64,000 nt of DNA, from contig OX439136.1 of the NCBI GenBank assembly GCA_949318235.1, forward strand, positions 4,219,693-4,283,692, read 5' to 3'. The notes below the pieces were generated by a model, which did no database searches, was not told where the DNA came from, and worked only from the letters and a program-made list of their open reading frames with translations. Of this stretch, positions 1 to 12,360 are shown piece after piece; the first letter of the stretch is position 1, and every line of letters starts with the position of its first letter. The position numbers were made by a program, and so were the translations under genes. This DNA comes from Ecdyonurus torrentis. Lineage: Eukaryota > Arthropoda > Insecta > Ephemeroptera > Heptageniidae.

Positions 1-79
<79 letters not shown>
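1..79. repeat. (AT)n
   Basis: Uninterrupted AT dinucleotide tract running off the left edge. Confidence 0.95.
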
Positions 80-81
<2 letters not shown>

Positions 82-125
82 GTACGTATATAAATTTTCT
101 GCCTTTACCACTTTTAGTCCATTCT

Positions 126-366
126 TCGAAGTACACTCAGTCTTCTCTAAATGTACCCATCAAAGCGCAGCCGTTTTCCTCAGAAAATGGTCAACGTGTC
201 ATCTTATTGTAAGTGCCAGTACAATGCAGCTCCATTAGTGAAGGTTAAATCTGGCAATGCTGCTGTCACTTAAGATGACATGTTGACCTTTTTTTTTTTT
301 TTTTTTTTTTAAGAAAGCTGCATCACTTTGATGGTTAGATTTAGAAAAGGGTGAGTGTACCTCGTT
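126..366. mobile_element. degenerate palindromic MITE
   Basis: Two arms of about 100 bp (roughly 126-225 and 262-366) are inverted copies with scattered mismatches. Shared words include GTACACTCA / TGAGTGTAC, CCATCAAAG / CTTTGATGG and GTCATCTTA / TAAGATGAC. A run of about 22 T interrupts the right arm. It has no coding content and is an old remnant. Target duplication is not clear. Confidence 0.6.
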
Positions 367-424
367 CTTATTCCTTAAGATAAAGTGAGGTTATGTGTTC
401 TGTATATTTAACCTTCATTTGTAG

Positions 425-428
<4 letters not shown>

Positions 429-485
<57 letters not shown>
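429..485. repeat. (GA)n
   Basis: Pure GA tract of about 28 units. Confidence 0.95.
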
Positions 486-487
<2 letters not shown>

Positions 488-1068
488 ATAGTTTTACTTT
501 GATGGTGTATTTTGGTGAATTGGTTATACAGTTGGATATACGAGTGACTGAAAGATACAAAAGCATGCTATAAAATATTTAAGTAAAGACTATCCTATAA
601 ATTTCAATTTTATTTATGCAATGTAACTTACAACTAAAATTATTTATGACATACTCTTGTATCTGACGGACACATTTAGTCATAAGCGTGCAAAGCAAAA
701 AGAAATAAAATAACAAGTGTCATTTTTACAAATTTACGTCGATGCTCTGCTATATTTAATAAATAATTGTCTTATTTTATTTTATTAGTTTCATTTTGTT
801 TAATTTTTTTTCAAGCAGAGATGTAAAAGATTTAAGATTTTAGTGCGATTAAAAAAAAATTAACGCAAAATTAAATTTTTCCTTAAAGCGACATATTAAG
901 CGAATAATAATAATTTATTTCGTGCGCGTACATATTAATCTAGGAAAAAAAATGACAAAATGCTCAGGAAAATGAAAAATCATTACAGAGTATTATTAAA
1001 TATTTTGTTTACGTAAATCTTCTGTGCGTCTCAATATTTTAAATTATTATCCACAGTGAGTATTGCCT

Positions 1069-1100
<32 letters not shown>

Positions 1101-1387
1101 GATAAGAAATTTTCTCGGTGAAATAGAATTATTGTCTTACCTTCTGTGAAGACACTGGGCTTTACACTCGCTGCTATCACTATTTTAAATAACAATGAAC
1201 ATTGTGTGTAAATAACATAGCTATGTAATTTTTAAAAAGACTGTGAATTGAGTGTTTTTATAATTATGTACAAAGTGACTATTATTTTTTCATTGTTATT
1301 TAAAATAGTGATAGCAGCGAGTGTAAAGCCCAGTGTCTTCACAGAAGGTAAGACAATAATTCTATTTCACCGAGAAAATTTCTTATC
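1101..1387. mobile_element. near-perfect inverted repeat, 97-bp arms
   Basis: The arms at 1101-1198 and 1291-1387 are reverse complements over about 97 bp, separated by about 93 bp, with TA repeats close outside both arms. In each arm, read toward the outside, the sequence passes through CACAGAAG/GTAAG, a consensus splice donor. Arm identity implies recent origin or conversion. Confidence 0.7.
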
Positions 1388-1770
1388 ATCATGCAACCTC
1401 GCTCGAAATTCAACATTCGAAACATATATATATATATATATATAATTTAAATAACATAATACAAAAGTGCATTAAGTTCTTTTTGAAAAATGAATATTTG
1501 GTCAGTAAATAGCAAAACCAAATCTAAAATATCATAAAAATCTGAGTGAGCACCGTATAAAAACTAACATATTTGCAGCATTAAAATTACAGAAACTTTT
1601 TCAGCTGGAAATTTATAATTTTCCAATTTAAAACTTATAAATTTTTGGTTTTTGCAAATTGAGATTACCTTCAACCTTTCTTAGAATTTTTTTTCCAGCA
1701 ATTTTTTTTTTATAAATTGCCTTTGATTTCTTGAAAAGGAAAAATAAATGTAATAATTTAATTTGTTTAC

Positions 1771-1993
1771 CTTTGAGAGCATATCTTCCGTTTTCTTAAG
1801 AATTGTATCATAGCTCTCTCTATGTGTGAAGACTTTACGGGACTGAATCTTACGATAGAAAGATTTCTCCAACAGAGGTCGTGATACCTGTCGTCCAAGA
1901 ATATTTGCGATGTCCGTGTGAGCTTGTGAGTCCACTTCAACTTCTTGAAGTAACGTCTCCCAAGCATGGAATACTGAGCTAGGACATGCCGGC
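1771..1993 (-). CDS. internal coding exon, F-BAR (FCH)-like protein
   Basis: A 223-bp exon read on the minus strand. It has a pyrimidine-rich acceptor ending TTTTCTTCAG just above 1993 and a donor CAAAG/GTAAAC at 1771/1770. The first G completes an AGG (Arg) codon begun by the upstream exon; 74 whole codons follow, so the exon ends in phase 0. The product starts PACPSSVFHAWETLLQEVEV and ends SYDTILKKTEDMLSK. It is amphipathic and helical, with a W-x2-LL-x-E motif, then H-x(n)-PLL, then a Lys/Arg-rich stretch (KIQSRKVFTHR). This order resembles the second helix of F-BAR domains (srGAP, NOSTRIN, PACSIN types), which bind and curve membranes. The subfamily cannot be named by eye. That it is a real exon is near certain; the F-BAR assignment is moderate. 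A downstream phase-0 exon should lie left of the window, because none is visible in 1-1770. Confidence 0.85.
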
Positions 1994-2025
1994 CTGAAGA
2001 AAATAAACAAAACAAAATACATTAA

Positions 2026-2366
2026 GGGAGTAGGGTACTGATATTATATATCAAAAACTAGAACATGTTTTGGGTCTAAATTTGGTGTCATTGTGTAGCT
2101 AAGGGTCATACCTAACCATGATAAAAATTTCAAGATGTTTGAATGTCCCAAAAAAAAAAAAACAAAAAAAAAAATTATTGACATTATCATTTGGCCTTAT
2201 GGGCTTAAAATTTCAAAAAAATCATTTATAATTAATTTCAACGGTGATCCCCCAAAATTTTAATATATTTGAAATTGCATCAAGCTGAAGTATTATTGTG
2301 CAAAATTTCAGATTTTTTTGATGATAAAAGTTTGAGTCTAAAGGCCGACGTCGGTACCCTACTCCC
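2026..2366. mobile_element. MITE family G, full length, TTAA-flanked
   Basis: A 341-bp element with inverted ends GGGAGTAGGGTAC. TTAA lies directly outside both ends (2022-2025 and 2367-2370). The right end carries GACGTC. It lies inside the intron only 28 bases upstream of the splice acceptor at 1994. Internal sequence is AT-rich and non-coding. The TTAA duplication is typical of piggyBac-type insertion. Related remnants are at 62101-62395 and possibly 56038-56450. Confidence 0.75.
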
Positions 2367-2523
2367 TTAACACATTAACAATAACATTTAAAAAAAATAA
2401 AAAATTAAAAATTAACGGAACTTCTGTGTTGTTTTTTGATGAAAAAATCGTTCCCTTACAAATATAAAATTTTCACCACAAAAATAAAAACATAAACAAT
2501 ATTTAAGCTTGTTTGTAAAACCG

Positions 2524-2739
2524 TAAAGCATTATTCACATGACGCGTAAATTTGACGCGCGTCAACGTGCGTCGACGCGCGTAACAAAGCTGGAACAATG
2601 TAAACAAATGGAGCCGTTCACATGTAATTTTCAAAAACCATGTGAACGGCTTCATTTGTTTACATTGTTCCAGCTTTGTTACGCGCGTCGACGCACGTTG
2701 ACGCGCGTCAAATTTACGCGTCATGTGAATAATGCTTTA
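2524..2739. mobile_element. CpG-rich near-perfect palindromic MITE
   Basis: The arms at 2524-2624 and 2639-2739 match over 101 bp with one visible mismatch, and the loop is only 14 bases. The ends are TAAAGCATTATTCACATGAC, inverted at the other side. The arms are full of CGCG and GACGCGCG words, far above local CpG content. The two mirrored 73-codon open frames follow from the palindrome and are not genes. The superfamily is undetermined. Confidence 0.8.
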
Positions 2740-3076
2740 GTTGTTTGTGTTGTGCTATAAAAATTGACGATCAGTCGATCACGTAATACTTTTTAAATAG
2801 GATTATTCATTTTTTTTTTTTTTTTTTTTTGGAAAAACCATATTTGTTAAACCATATTAAACCATTACTATAAACCATATAAACCATTAAACCATATAAA
2901 ACCATATTAAACCATCGCGGTAAACTTAATGGCTGTGTAACTGTGATATACTTGCACTGTTGTGGTGAAATTATCCAGCATTAAGGTAGTGGATGACTGA
3001 ATTAATGCGGAAATAGTCAAAAGAGCAACTTTATTTTCATATTAATTCTTTGTACGTTATTTATAATATATAATAT

Positions 3077-3177
<101 letters not shown>

Positions 3178-3483
3178 ATTTTCAAATAAAATTGAATCAA
3201 TTTAAAGCAATATATATATTAATTTGGCAACCGTTCAGAGAATGTGTTTTCAAAAAAAGCTTCTTATTCTAGGTATCCTTTATACACCCTTTAAAACTCC
3301 ACAACTAATCGTACTCATACCAGAAGTACCAATTTTATTTTTTAATTATTATTTTCAAGTTTTGACTCTGCGATAAGTAAACAAACACTGTGAGATCAAA
3401 ATTTACTTTATTACATAACTACACCAATCAATAATTATCAATCATAATGGATTATCATTAATCAGGAAGCATCGTGCGTTTAA

Positions 3484-3669
3484 AGGAATACACCAAAAGA
3501 TAACACAAGCATTTTATATTTTAAAACACTTGATGGGACTTACATAAATAACTTTAGTTTGTCTCAAAACCCATGACTGTAGCTACGTAGCAGCGATCAG
3601 AAAATTTCAATTTATGCAACCCAAACATTTTTTCATACTAATTTTTGCATGTTTCTGACGTCATTCATT
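3484..3669. mobile_element. MITE family B, 3'-truncated
   Basis: It begins after TTAA (3480-3483) with AGGAATACACCA and shares ACACTTGATGGGACTTACAT and GCAGCGATCAGAAAATT with the other B copies. It ends after GTTTCTGACGTCAT; the rest is missing. Confidence 0.65.
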
Positions 3670-4178
3670 ACATTGAATGATTTTTCAATAATAATAAATA
3701 TATATATATATATATTTATCATAATTTAATAATTAATGAAAAAAAAATTAAGTGCTTATTTAACTTATTTTGTATTTTATACGTTTTCCACTTTACCAAT
3801 TAATATAAATATATAATGGATGATGCTAATTATTAAATTAACTCCCAATTAAATATTAAAATTTTAATTTAATAATTAAAAATTATGTTTTAGTTAAATT
3901 TTTTAAATTTAATATACTATATCAGTAGCTTTATTGTTATTTTTTATTTTTTCAACTTTTTGCACACTCATAATTAAGTTATTTTAAAAAGTAGTTCATT
4001 ACTTTTAACATAAAAAAATAAAGATATATAAAATGACATAGACATGCTCACAAAGTAAAATAAACAAATGAAAATGTTTTTAAATAAATTCTTAACAGCC
4101 CTGGGTAAAATTTTGGTTAGGTTAATGTTTATTTAACATTCTAACGAAAAAATAGGAACGAGACAAAAAAAAAAAAGA

Positions 4179-4359
4179 AAAAGAAGAAGAAGAAGAAGAA
4201 GAAGAAGAAGAAGAAGAAGAAGAAGAAGAAGAAGAAGAAGAAGAAGAAGAAGAAGAAGAAGAAGAAGAAGAAGAAGAAGAAGAAGAAGAAGAAGAAGAAG
4301 AAGAAGAAGAAGAAGAAGAAGAAGAAGAAGAAGAAGAAGAAGAAGAAGAAGAAGAAGAG
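4179..4359. repeat. (AAG)n, about 59 units
   Basis: Long pure AAG trinucleotide tract inside the 6.5-kb intron. On the gene's sense strand it is a pyrimidine (CTT) tract, so it could form triplex DNA. Confidence 0.95.
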
Positions 4360-4441
4360 GGAAACCTCGCTTACTCGTAAATTTTATTCTTAAAGTTAGC
4401 TAAAATAAATTTATTTATAATATATTATATATATATATATG

Positions 4442-4645
<204 letters not shown>

Positions 4646-4821
4646 TACAATTAAACACACTTTTTTATAAATATGGTAATTTATCTCAGCAATGTTTTGC
4701 TAATATTAAACTTTCTACAGAAATTTTCAATAATTTTTAGCAATTGTATATTTAAAATAGATATAATAATGTATATATTATATTAAATTCATTGTAACAA
4801 ACACTAATGTTAAAGATCTGG

Positions 4822-4836
4822 AGGGGGGGGGGGGGG
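4822..4836. repeat. poly-G run
   Basis: A run of 14 G following GA, rare in this AT-rich sequence. Confidence 0.9.
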
Positions 4837-5307
4837 TTACATTGACAGTAATCTAGCGTGGAAAAAAAGAGTACCTGATGTAATCCTTAAAGTTAGGTGA
4901 TGTAAGTTGAGCTTTATCCTTACATAGTTTCATTTTTTTTCATTTATATCAACTAACAAAAAAAAAAAAAAAAAAAAAAAAAATCTCGTCAAGCTATTAC
5001 TTTATTACTCTTTAACTACTATTTACTGATATTAAAACTGAGTATGTTTCTAAATTACAATATTTACAGAACTCATATTTGTCAGTTTTATTTTGTTTTA
5101 ATCATAATTTGACATGATAGCCACGAGTCATTAAACTGGACAAAACTTGATTATACAGTTACAAAAATTTTATGTGCTTACATGACAAGATATTTACATT
5201 ATATTTATAAAGGCCAATTTATTACCCTTGAAGCATCCCATGATCATAACATCAGATGTGGTAAAGTTTAAACCCTAAAATCACCCTATCTAAAATTTAG
5301 TTCTTAA

Positions 5308-5618
5308 AGGCGTAGAACACCTTGAACAAAAAAGTGGCGTAATATCCTAACAAACCTGAAAATCAATGTTGATTAGGCCGGAGTCATTGATTTCTAATTT
5401 ATTTTCCATTCACAAAATGCCACTGGTGGTCACTGACGTCACAGCTCACCTGGTCCACGCACGCGTAAACAGGGCGAGCTGTGACGTCAGTGACCGCCAG
5501 TGTCATATTGTGAATGTAAAGCAAATTAGAAATCATCAATGACTCCGGCTAAATCAACGTTGATTTTCAGGTTTATTAGGATATTACGCAACTTTTTTGT
5601 TCAAGGTTCTCTACGCCT
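5308..5618. mobile_element. MITE family A, full length, TTAA-flanked
   Basis: A 311-bp element with ends AGGCGTAGAACACC inverted at both sides, flanked by TTAA at 5304-5307 and 5619-5622. Long imperfect arms run from the ends to a central region. They include CAACGTTGATT, GACTCC and ATTAGAAATC blocks and two TGACGTCA palindromes at 5434-5441 and 5482-5489. It is non-coding. Confidence 0.85.
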
Positions 5619-5966
5619 TTAAAATTAAACGGTGTTGTATGCCTTTAAGTTTTTGAAAATGACTATAATATAATCGTTCATAAAATATTGTTGCTTTAAC
5701 GAAAAATCATTCACTGTCTTTCCCTTCTTTTGTAAAAACTATTTTTTTTTTTTACTGTTAGTGTAATATAAATTCAAAATAAAATTATATTTTTTCTATA
5801 GTTTCTCTTATTGCGTGTAGTATTTTGATGATTAAATAAGAGAATAAGAGTAGGCCAAACATGCCTTAACCTCGTCTTTACAAAAATATTTCTTGTTTTT
5901 GAATAGCAATAATTATTTAATTTTATACATAAATGAAATTTGTAACAATAACAAAATTTTAAAAGG

Positions 5967-5970
<4 letters not shown>

Positions 5971-5999
<29 letters not shown>
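5971..5999. repeat. (TA)n
   Basis: Pure TA tract of about 14 units. Confidence 0.95.
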
Positions 6000-6002
<3 letters not shown>

Positions 6003-6718
6003 TTAATGATTTTGAATATATTCAAATATATAAGTTTTGTATTTTAACTATATAATAATATGGATGCCTATGGTTCTTGAAATAATAAAAATGACATTAA
6101 TTAACAAATCACAGCATGTATAAATGAAATTCATTTCTCTTTGTTCAATCAGTAGTCATTCAAAGCTTTTGTCGGTGAATACTTCGGTTATATAAAATTC
6201 CAGTAAACGTTAATTGTATTAAAAAAAAAACTGATCAATACTCAATCAGAGCAAAATTGATTGATTTTTTTTTTTTTTTTTTAATTTTGAGGGTGAATAA
6301 ATCAAATATGATGGTAATTTTAATTAAACCAAGAATGTGAATAGGGATCAATGGAAATTAATATATTTGCATGTAAAGCATGACAGTTCATTTGAATATT
6401 ATGCATGTTCTATGTAATAACAAGAGAAATAAATTTAATTATAAGCACAATCAAATAATTAGGTTAAATTTTGTTATTAGTAGAAATGTAAAAGCATTTT
6501 CAAGAAAAGTTCTTAAAGAAATTTTTAAAATATTACTAACTTTACTAAATAAGAGGAGGTAGAGAGAGAGGGAGAGAGAAAGAGAGAGAGAGAGAGAATA
6601 AAATTATTATGCCTAATTTTCTTTGCATTTGTTAGTTCATTTGTGAATAAGGAACCAAATTTACATTAAATTTGCATTAAAAAATGAAGATGGGAATGAA
6701 AAATTAATACAACCAATC

Positions 6719-6723
<5 letters not shown>

Positions 6724-6778
<55 letters not shown>
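6724..6778. repeat. (TA)n
   Basis: Pure TA tract of about 27 units. Confidence 0.95.
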
Positions 6779-6780
<2 letters not shown>

Positions 6781-7128
6781 ATAATATATTCTTTTTTTAT
6801 TGAATTCTCATTTCTCTCATCCCTTAATCATCGTAGATACAAAATATATCCACTTAGGTAATAGTGCTCTCCATAAGAAACCAATTAGAAATAAGAGTCC
6901 AAACAAACAACATTCATTACGTATAAAAAAATACAGTGGCAATTCATTCATAGATTTATTGTAATATAAAATATCACAGTTTTACTTAAAACATATGCCA
7001 GAGAAGTAAAATTTTGACCTGTGAACTGTGAAACAACTGTGAATTGTTTATTTAAAAATAAGACCTTTGAATTTCTTTGAAACAAAATTAAGTTTCTTTT
7101 TTTTTTACAATATGATAAATTATTTTAA

Positions 7129-7436
7129 AGGCGTGGAACACCTTGAACAAAAAAGTTGTGTAATACCCTAACAAACCTAAAAAGCAACGTTGATTTGGCC
7201 GGAGTCATATATTTCTAATTTATTTTCCATTCACAAAATGCCACTGGCGGTCACTGACGTCACAGCTGGGTAGTTTTACACTCGCGTAAAACGGGCGAGC
7301 TGTGACGTCAATGATCGCCAGTGGCATTTTGTGAATGGAAAATAAATTAGAAATCAATGACTTCGACCAAATCAACGTTGATTTTCAGGTTTGTTAGGAT
7401 ATTACACAACTTTTTTGTTCAAGGTGTTCTACGCCT
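7129..7436. mobile_element. MITE family A, full length, TTAA-flanked
   Basis: A 308-bp copy with TTAA at 7125-7128 and 7437-7440. Its ends are AGGCGTGGAACACC and GGTGTTCTACGCCT. TGACGTCA occurs at 7255-7262 and 7303-7310 in mirrored positions. Confidence 0.85.
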
Positions 7437-7562
7437 TTAAATGTTAAATGTATTACAAAGAAAATCATTATTGAACATTTCAGTTCTTTTATTTAAATAT
7501 TTTGAATTTGAGCATTACTATGTTTTGTGTTATTTATTATGTTAGTTTCTAGTTCTAGTTGC

Positions 7563-7565
<3 letters not shown>

Positions 7566-7605
<40 letters not shown>
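7566..7605. repeat. poly-T, 40 bp
   Basis: Forty consecutive T between GCGAG and GCGTTG. It could be the reverse-strand tail of a retroposon, but nothing recognisable adjoins it. Confidence 0.9.
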
Positions 7606-7607
<2 letters not shown>

Positions 7608-8484
7608 GTTGTGAAACTTGTGAATAATCTAAAAGCGTTGGGATCACGCATTAGACACTAACAACATTTGAAATTTTTGTTCGGAGAATCAAAATTTGAT
7701 TTCATTGAACGCATTTTCAAATTTTACAAAGCATTCTGATCATGCGTATGATCAAGATGTGAGAACCTCAATAACTAAAGCTTACGTAAAATGATATATC
7801 AAGAAATGTTTATTTGTTCTGACTCTACCGTTTAAAAGATATTGAAATACATTATCAAGACTAATATTTTACATAAATTAAATGAAATAGAAATAGGTTT
7901 CAATATAAACAATTTTTTATTATTTTTAGCAAATCATACAAAAAATAAATTAATAAAAGATGATTCTTATTTTGTCTAATCAGGCAACGTCACATAATCA
8001 GGACTTAGCACTGGCAAGGATCATCAGGTCGATCACTGGCAAGGGTCATCATTAGTTTATGTTAATTTTAACCTTACCATGTTAAATTTGGGGTTTTAAA
8101 ATTGAAATTTCTAGCTGCAAAATTTTTAGAACACGTTATATCGCACATCATCATGAAGTAAAAAACACATCTCAAAAAGTATTTAGGATACTTTTGGGAT
8201 AAAATTTAGATATTATGATCATTAAGATTGCTTCTCAGTGCCTAATGCGTGATCCCAACATGTTTGGATTGTTAAGGACACGTCAGAAGAGAATTCGCAT
8301 CGGTAGGCTAACATACAAAGCAGTCTGTATAGGACTTTTTTTTTTGTACTATTACAAAAAAAAATATACATTGTTTTATGAGTAATACCTTAGGATGAAT
8401 TTATATTTATCTACTATAGTTTTACTGAATTATTGACAAAAAGACTCAACTTAAATTATGAACTATTATTACATTTGTACACAC

Positions 8485-8593
8485 CTTTCTTTGCGTAGTT
8501 CTGCATTTTTCTTCCGGAATCCCTCAACCAAGTGTTGCAGTTCTTCAGCGTGCTGTTCGTAGATTTGACTTAACTGTTGCGTGAAATCCGATA
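8485..8593 (-). CDS. internal coding exon, F-BAR (FCH)-like protein
   Basis: A 109-bp minus-strand exon, 6.5 kb upstream of the exon at 1771-1993. The acceptor is GTTCCAG/TATCGG and the donor is GAAAG/GTGTGTAC. It has two leading bases, 35 codons and two trailing bases (AG). AG plus the first G of the next exon makes AGG, giving the joint ELRKE-R-PACPSS with no frame break. The product begins SDFTQQLSQIYEQHAEELQ and continues HLVEGFRKKNAELRKE. It is charged and helical, and fits the first helix of an FCH/F-BAR domain (compare the L-x-FF/FRKKAE motif of srGAP proteins). Codon use and complexity stand out sharply from the AT-rich surroundings. The exact phase match between two separately found exons is the main evidence. 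Confidence 0.85.
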
Positions 8594-8656
8594 CTGGAAC
8601 ATAAAGAACGTTCATTATTTTTAAGTGAGCAAAAATTTGTTATATGAATGAGTGAG

Positions 8657-8864
8657 TGAACGAACGAACGAACGAACGAACGAACGAACGAACGAACGAA
8701 CGAACGAACGAACGAACGAACGAACGAACGAACGAACGAACGAACGAACGAACGAACGAACGAACGAACGAACGAACGAACGAACGAACGAACGAACGAA
8801 CGAACGAACGAACGAACGAACGAACGAACGAACGAACGAACGAACGAACGAACGAACGAACGAA
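8657..8864. repeat. (GAAC)n, about 51 units
   Basis: About 207 bp of uninterrupted GAAC, 63 bp upstream of the exon at 8485-8593 in gene direction. Open frames reading Asn-Glu-Arg-Thr are artefacts. Confidence 0.97.
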
Positions 8865-8912
8865 TTTATATTATTAATAAGCCCAAATCATTATCTCATT
8901 TTTCATGTTTAG

Positions 8913-8916
<4 letters not shown>

Positions 8917-8952
<36 letters not shown>
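8917..8952. repeat. (TA)n
   Basis: Pure TA tract. Confidence 0.95.
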
Positions 8953-8955
<3 letters not shown>

Positions 8956-9746
8956 CAGTATATTGTTGTTCTAAATAGTCCAGACTAATTAGTTTAAGCA
9001 ATTAGCTTAAGTTTTGAGACAGCCACAGAAAAGTCTGCACTGTTACCACATAGCAACACAACCACAACTATAAATAATAAACCAAATAACATAATCCTTA
9101 TTCTGATTATAATATTGTTCAAAATTTTGAACATGCAAAAAAAATCTAAATTGAGATTATAATGAAATGTTTTATGTCTACATGTTTCCCAAGCGTAAGT
9201 AATAAAATATTTAGTATTTATTTTTTTATCCCAATTATTTACTAGATAATAGTACAAAAATACCCATAATTCCATTTATTTAAACTTTTTATTATATTTG
9301 CATTTTAAAAACTAAAAGTTGGCACTTTAATTTTTTTTCCAGTAAAAATGTAAGTGGCTGTAAAATTGTTTAGATGTAGAAAATTCAATTTCTGTAAAAA
9401 ATATATTGAAATTTTATTTTTCCCATATCAAAGATTTTTTTTTAATTATTTTGTTCAAATTGCATTAAAAATCATTTAAATAAGTCTTTAATTATATAAA
9501 ATTTTCTGTCATGAAACAAAAGAAAAGGTTCATAACTGCCGCCGCACAATTGCACTTATCACTGCACTTTACAGTATTGTGTTTTATACAATAGTTAACA
9601 GGGGAGCTAGCCTACTTGTGCCGAAGCGTGCTAACAACGCTAACAGGCGAAAATTAGGATTGCCTAATAGAATTGAACCGATGCCGGATTTTATTTTATA
9701 GTGAGGTACCAGATATACAATTTTACATATTTTGCACTAATACCAT

Positions 9747-9783
<37 letters not shown>

Positions 9784-11160
9784 TAGCATTCATTTATTTA
9801 AGACTTTTTTTTTCCGTTACCATAACGATTTTTTTCCCCGTATACAAACACGTGCTTCTAATATTTCACTGCAAATTTTATGATGTTTTGCAGTAAACAT
9901 AGCTGAGTATATAAGTAGTGAATTATTCCCTAAAGAAAAGTAACAAATCTACACAAACATACACTAACGTAAGAAGAAACACGCCTACATGAAATTTCTC
10001 TTTACTAAATTCTAATCTTATGGTTTCTTTATTCCACGGAGAATTTCTAGCTGATATACTGAAACACATTTACATGTTAAATTTTGTATACTATGTATAT
10101 ATTTGTCAGCCTTGATTCATTAATTTATTATTAAATTATATATAATTTAAATTTACGATTTTTAATTGTATTATTTTGGTAATATGTAATATTGTCTACT
10201 TGAGCTGCAAAATATATCATAAGGAAAAAATAATGAAGTATAAAATTATATTTTTAACTACCAGTTTATAAGAATTTTCTATTTGCACTACCACTTTTAG
10301 GGGAAGAAAAAAAAAATATTTGGTTCTTTTATTATGAAGATGCAGGATAATATCATATTATTCGTTACTATACGTAAGTAAAAAATATATAAGAACTAAA
10401 CATAACCTCTGTTGTTATAATTGCTAATTTTACTCATATAAATGAGAGAGAGAGAAATTGTACTCATATGTAAAGTTAACTGACTTTGTAATTCATTTGT
10501 TCCCCTATCGTTTCGTTTCGTTTCTTTGTCTTTTTCTTTTCTTTCTTTCTTTTTTTTTTTTTTTTTTTTTTAAATTAACTTTTTTTTCTATAGTTTAAAA
10601 GAAAATTAATTGCCAGTTTTTAATATTTGTCTAAAGAATTTATCGAAAAATTCAATAATGTAAAAAAAAAAATTTAATTAATTAAAAAAAAAACAAAAAT
10701 TTTTTTTCATTTTTATTTTTATTATTTTTAACCATGAATATAATGTTCTCTCATACTCATAAGCATGCAACAAAGTTTAAGTTGTTTTGTTGTTGAAATT
10801 GAAATAAAATGACAAAGATAAAAGAAAAATGTTATATTATAGAAAATAAATGCAGTTCAGAACCAATATAGATGTTTATTTTTAATGTGAATCTGAATCT
10901 TAGACTTCAATTTAGTATCAGATTTAATGTATAATGATAAGACTAATTACAATTGTACTAATTGTAATTGTACACTCAGTCACATTAAAAAGTAATAATA
11001 ATGATATTAAAATATTTGCGACAAATTTCAAAATGATTCTTGTGAGAATATATATTTAAAAAAATATAAAGTACATACTGCGACTATAAACTTCTTTATA
11101 AATCAAGTATTATAAATTATAATGATGGAAATCTTAAAAATATTGATAATTTTTTGACAG
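8953..11160. other. AT-rich, no gene seen
   Basis: Contains A and T homopolymers (9750-9780, 10550-10570). A patch at 9535-9690 has more even base composition but no recognisable gene or element. Confidence 0.5.
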
Positions 11161-11164
11161 TTAA

Positions 11165-11505
11165 AGGCATAGACAACATAAAAACATTAGAATTCACAAC
11201 ACAAAACACTTGATGGGACTTACATAAATAACATTAATTGGTCTCAAAACCCAACTATAACGCCGTAGCAGTGATCAGAAAATTTTGAATTTATGCAACC
11301 CTCACAACATTTTCATACTAGTTTTTGCCTGTTTCTGACGTCATAAACATAAATATTTACTCAAATTACATACTTTACAGTTTTTTCACGCTCCCTTCTG
11401 GAGCCACATTTACATTTCGGTAAAAATTATCATCAACTTTGTAGATCCCATTTTGTGTTTATAATGGTTAAAAAAAAATACCAGGTTTCATGTTTTCTAT
11501 GCCTT
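11165..11505. mobile_element. MITE family B, full length, TTAA-flanked
   Basis: A 341-bp copy with TTAA at 11161-11164 and 11506-11509. Ends are AGGCATAGAC and CTATGCCTT. It contains ACACTTGATGGGACTTACAT, TTTCTGACGTCATAAAC and TTTTTTCACGCTCCCTTCTG, which are shared family B blocks. Confidence 0.8.
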
Positions 11506-11601
11506 TTAAGTAGTTTTTAAAATTTATCACTTGAAATTTAACGGAACAAAAACCATACACATTCATGAATGAGATCACACTTAAATAGTGACAATGCTTA
11601 A

Positions 11602-11660
11602 AGGCATAGAACATTGCACGTTGAACAAAAACCATGTCTAATATCCTAACATACCTAAAG
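11602..11660. mobile_element. MITE family A end fragment
   Basis: A TTAA (11598-11601) is followed by AGGCATAGAACA, TTGAACAAAAACCATG and TCTAATATCCTAACATACCT, the terminal region of family A. The rest of the element is absent. Confidence 0.5.
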
Positions 11661-11785
11661 GATTGGCACATATTGCTTTTAAGTTATGGTCCCATTTTTT
11701 TAATAAGCCAACACAAGGTAATAAAAAGAATCATTTTTTCAATATTATTAAAGTATGATATATTTTCTAAGGGCAAAAAAGTATG

Positions 11786-11936
<151 letters not shown>

Positions 11937-12360
11937 GAATACACTATTAAAGAAAATAAGGCTGATATATGCAAATCTAAAAATAGTGTGCTAAAAGGTT
12001 ACATCATTATAATATAATGATTGCTATGTATTTATTTTTATACAGAAAAAGAAAAAAATGTATTGAAAATAATTGAGAAAGAATAAGAGACACAGGTGCA
12101 CAAAATATTTCTCAAGTCAAACAAATCGTATAATTAAAATATGAAGATGCGCAGGTGTGTAAATATATATTATATTATGCATTATGTACTTTGCTATACA
12201 TACACACTTTACAAAAGTTACACCTAACTTAACATGTATTTTTACTTAAAAAAGTTTTAATACAAAAATAAAAACTGTCAGTTATTTTTTATCTCATGTA
12301 TAATATTATACAAAGTAATAAAGCAATCTTATAATCGTTACCTAATTGTTCTATAACATT

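Noticed and set aside
2503..2760. Two mirrored 73-codon frames
   Set aside because: They arise from a near-perfect palindrome that is CpG-rich and so lacks stops; no homology recognised.
8652..8912. Asn-Glu-Arg-Thr repeat frame
   Set aside because: Product of the GAAC tract; three of its frames are stop-free for the same reason.
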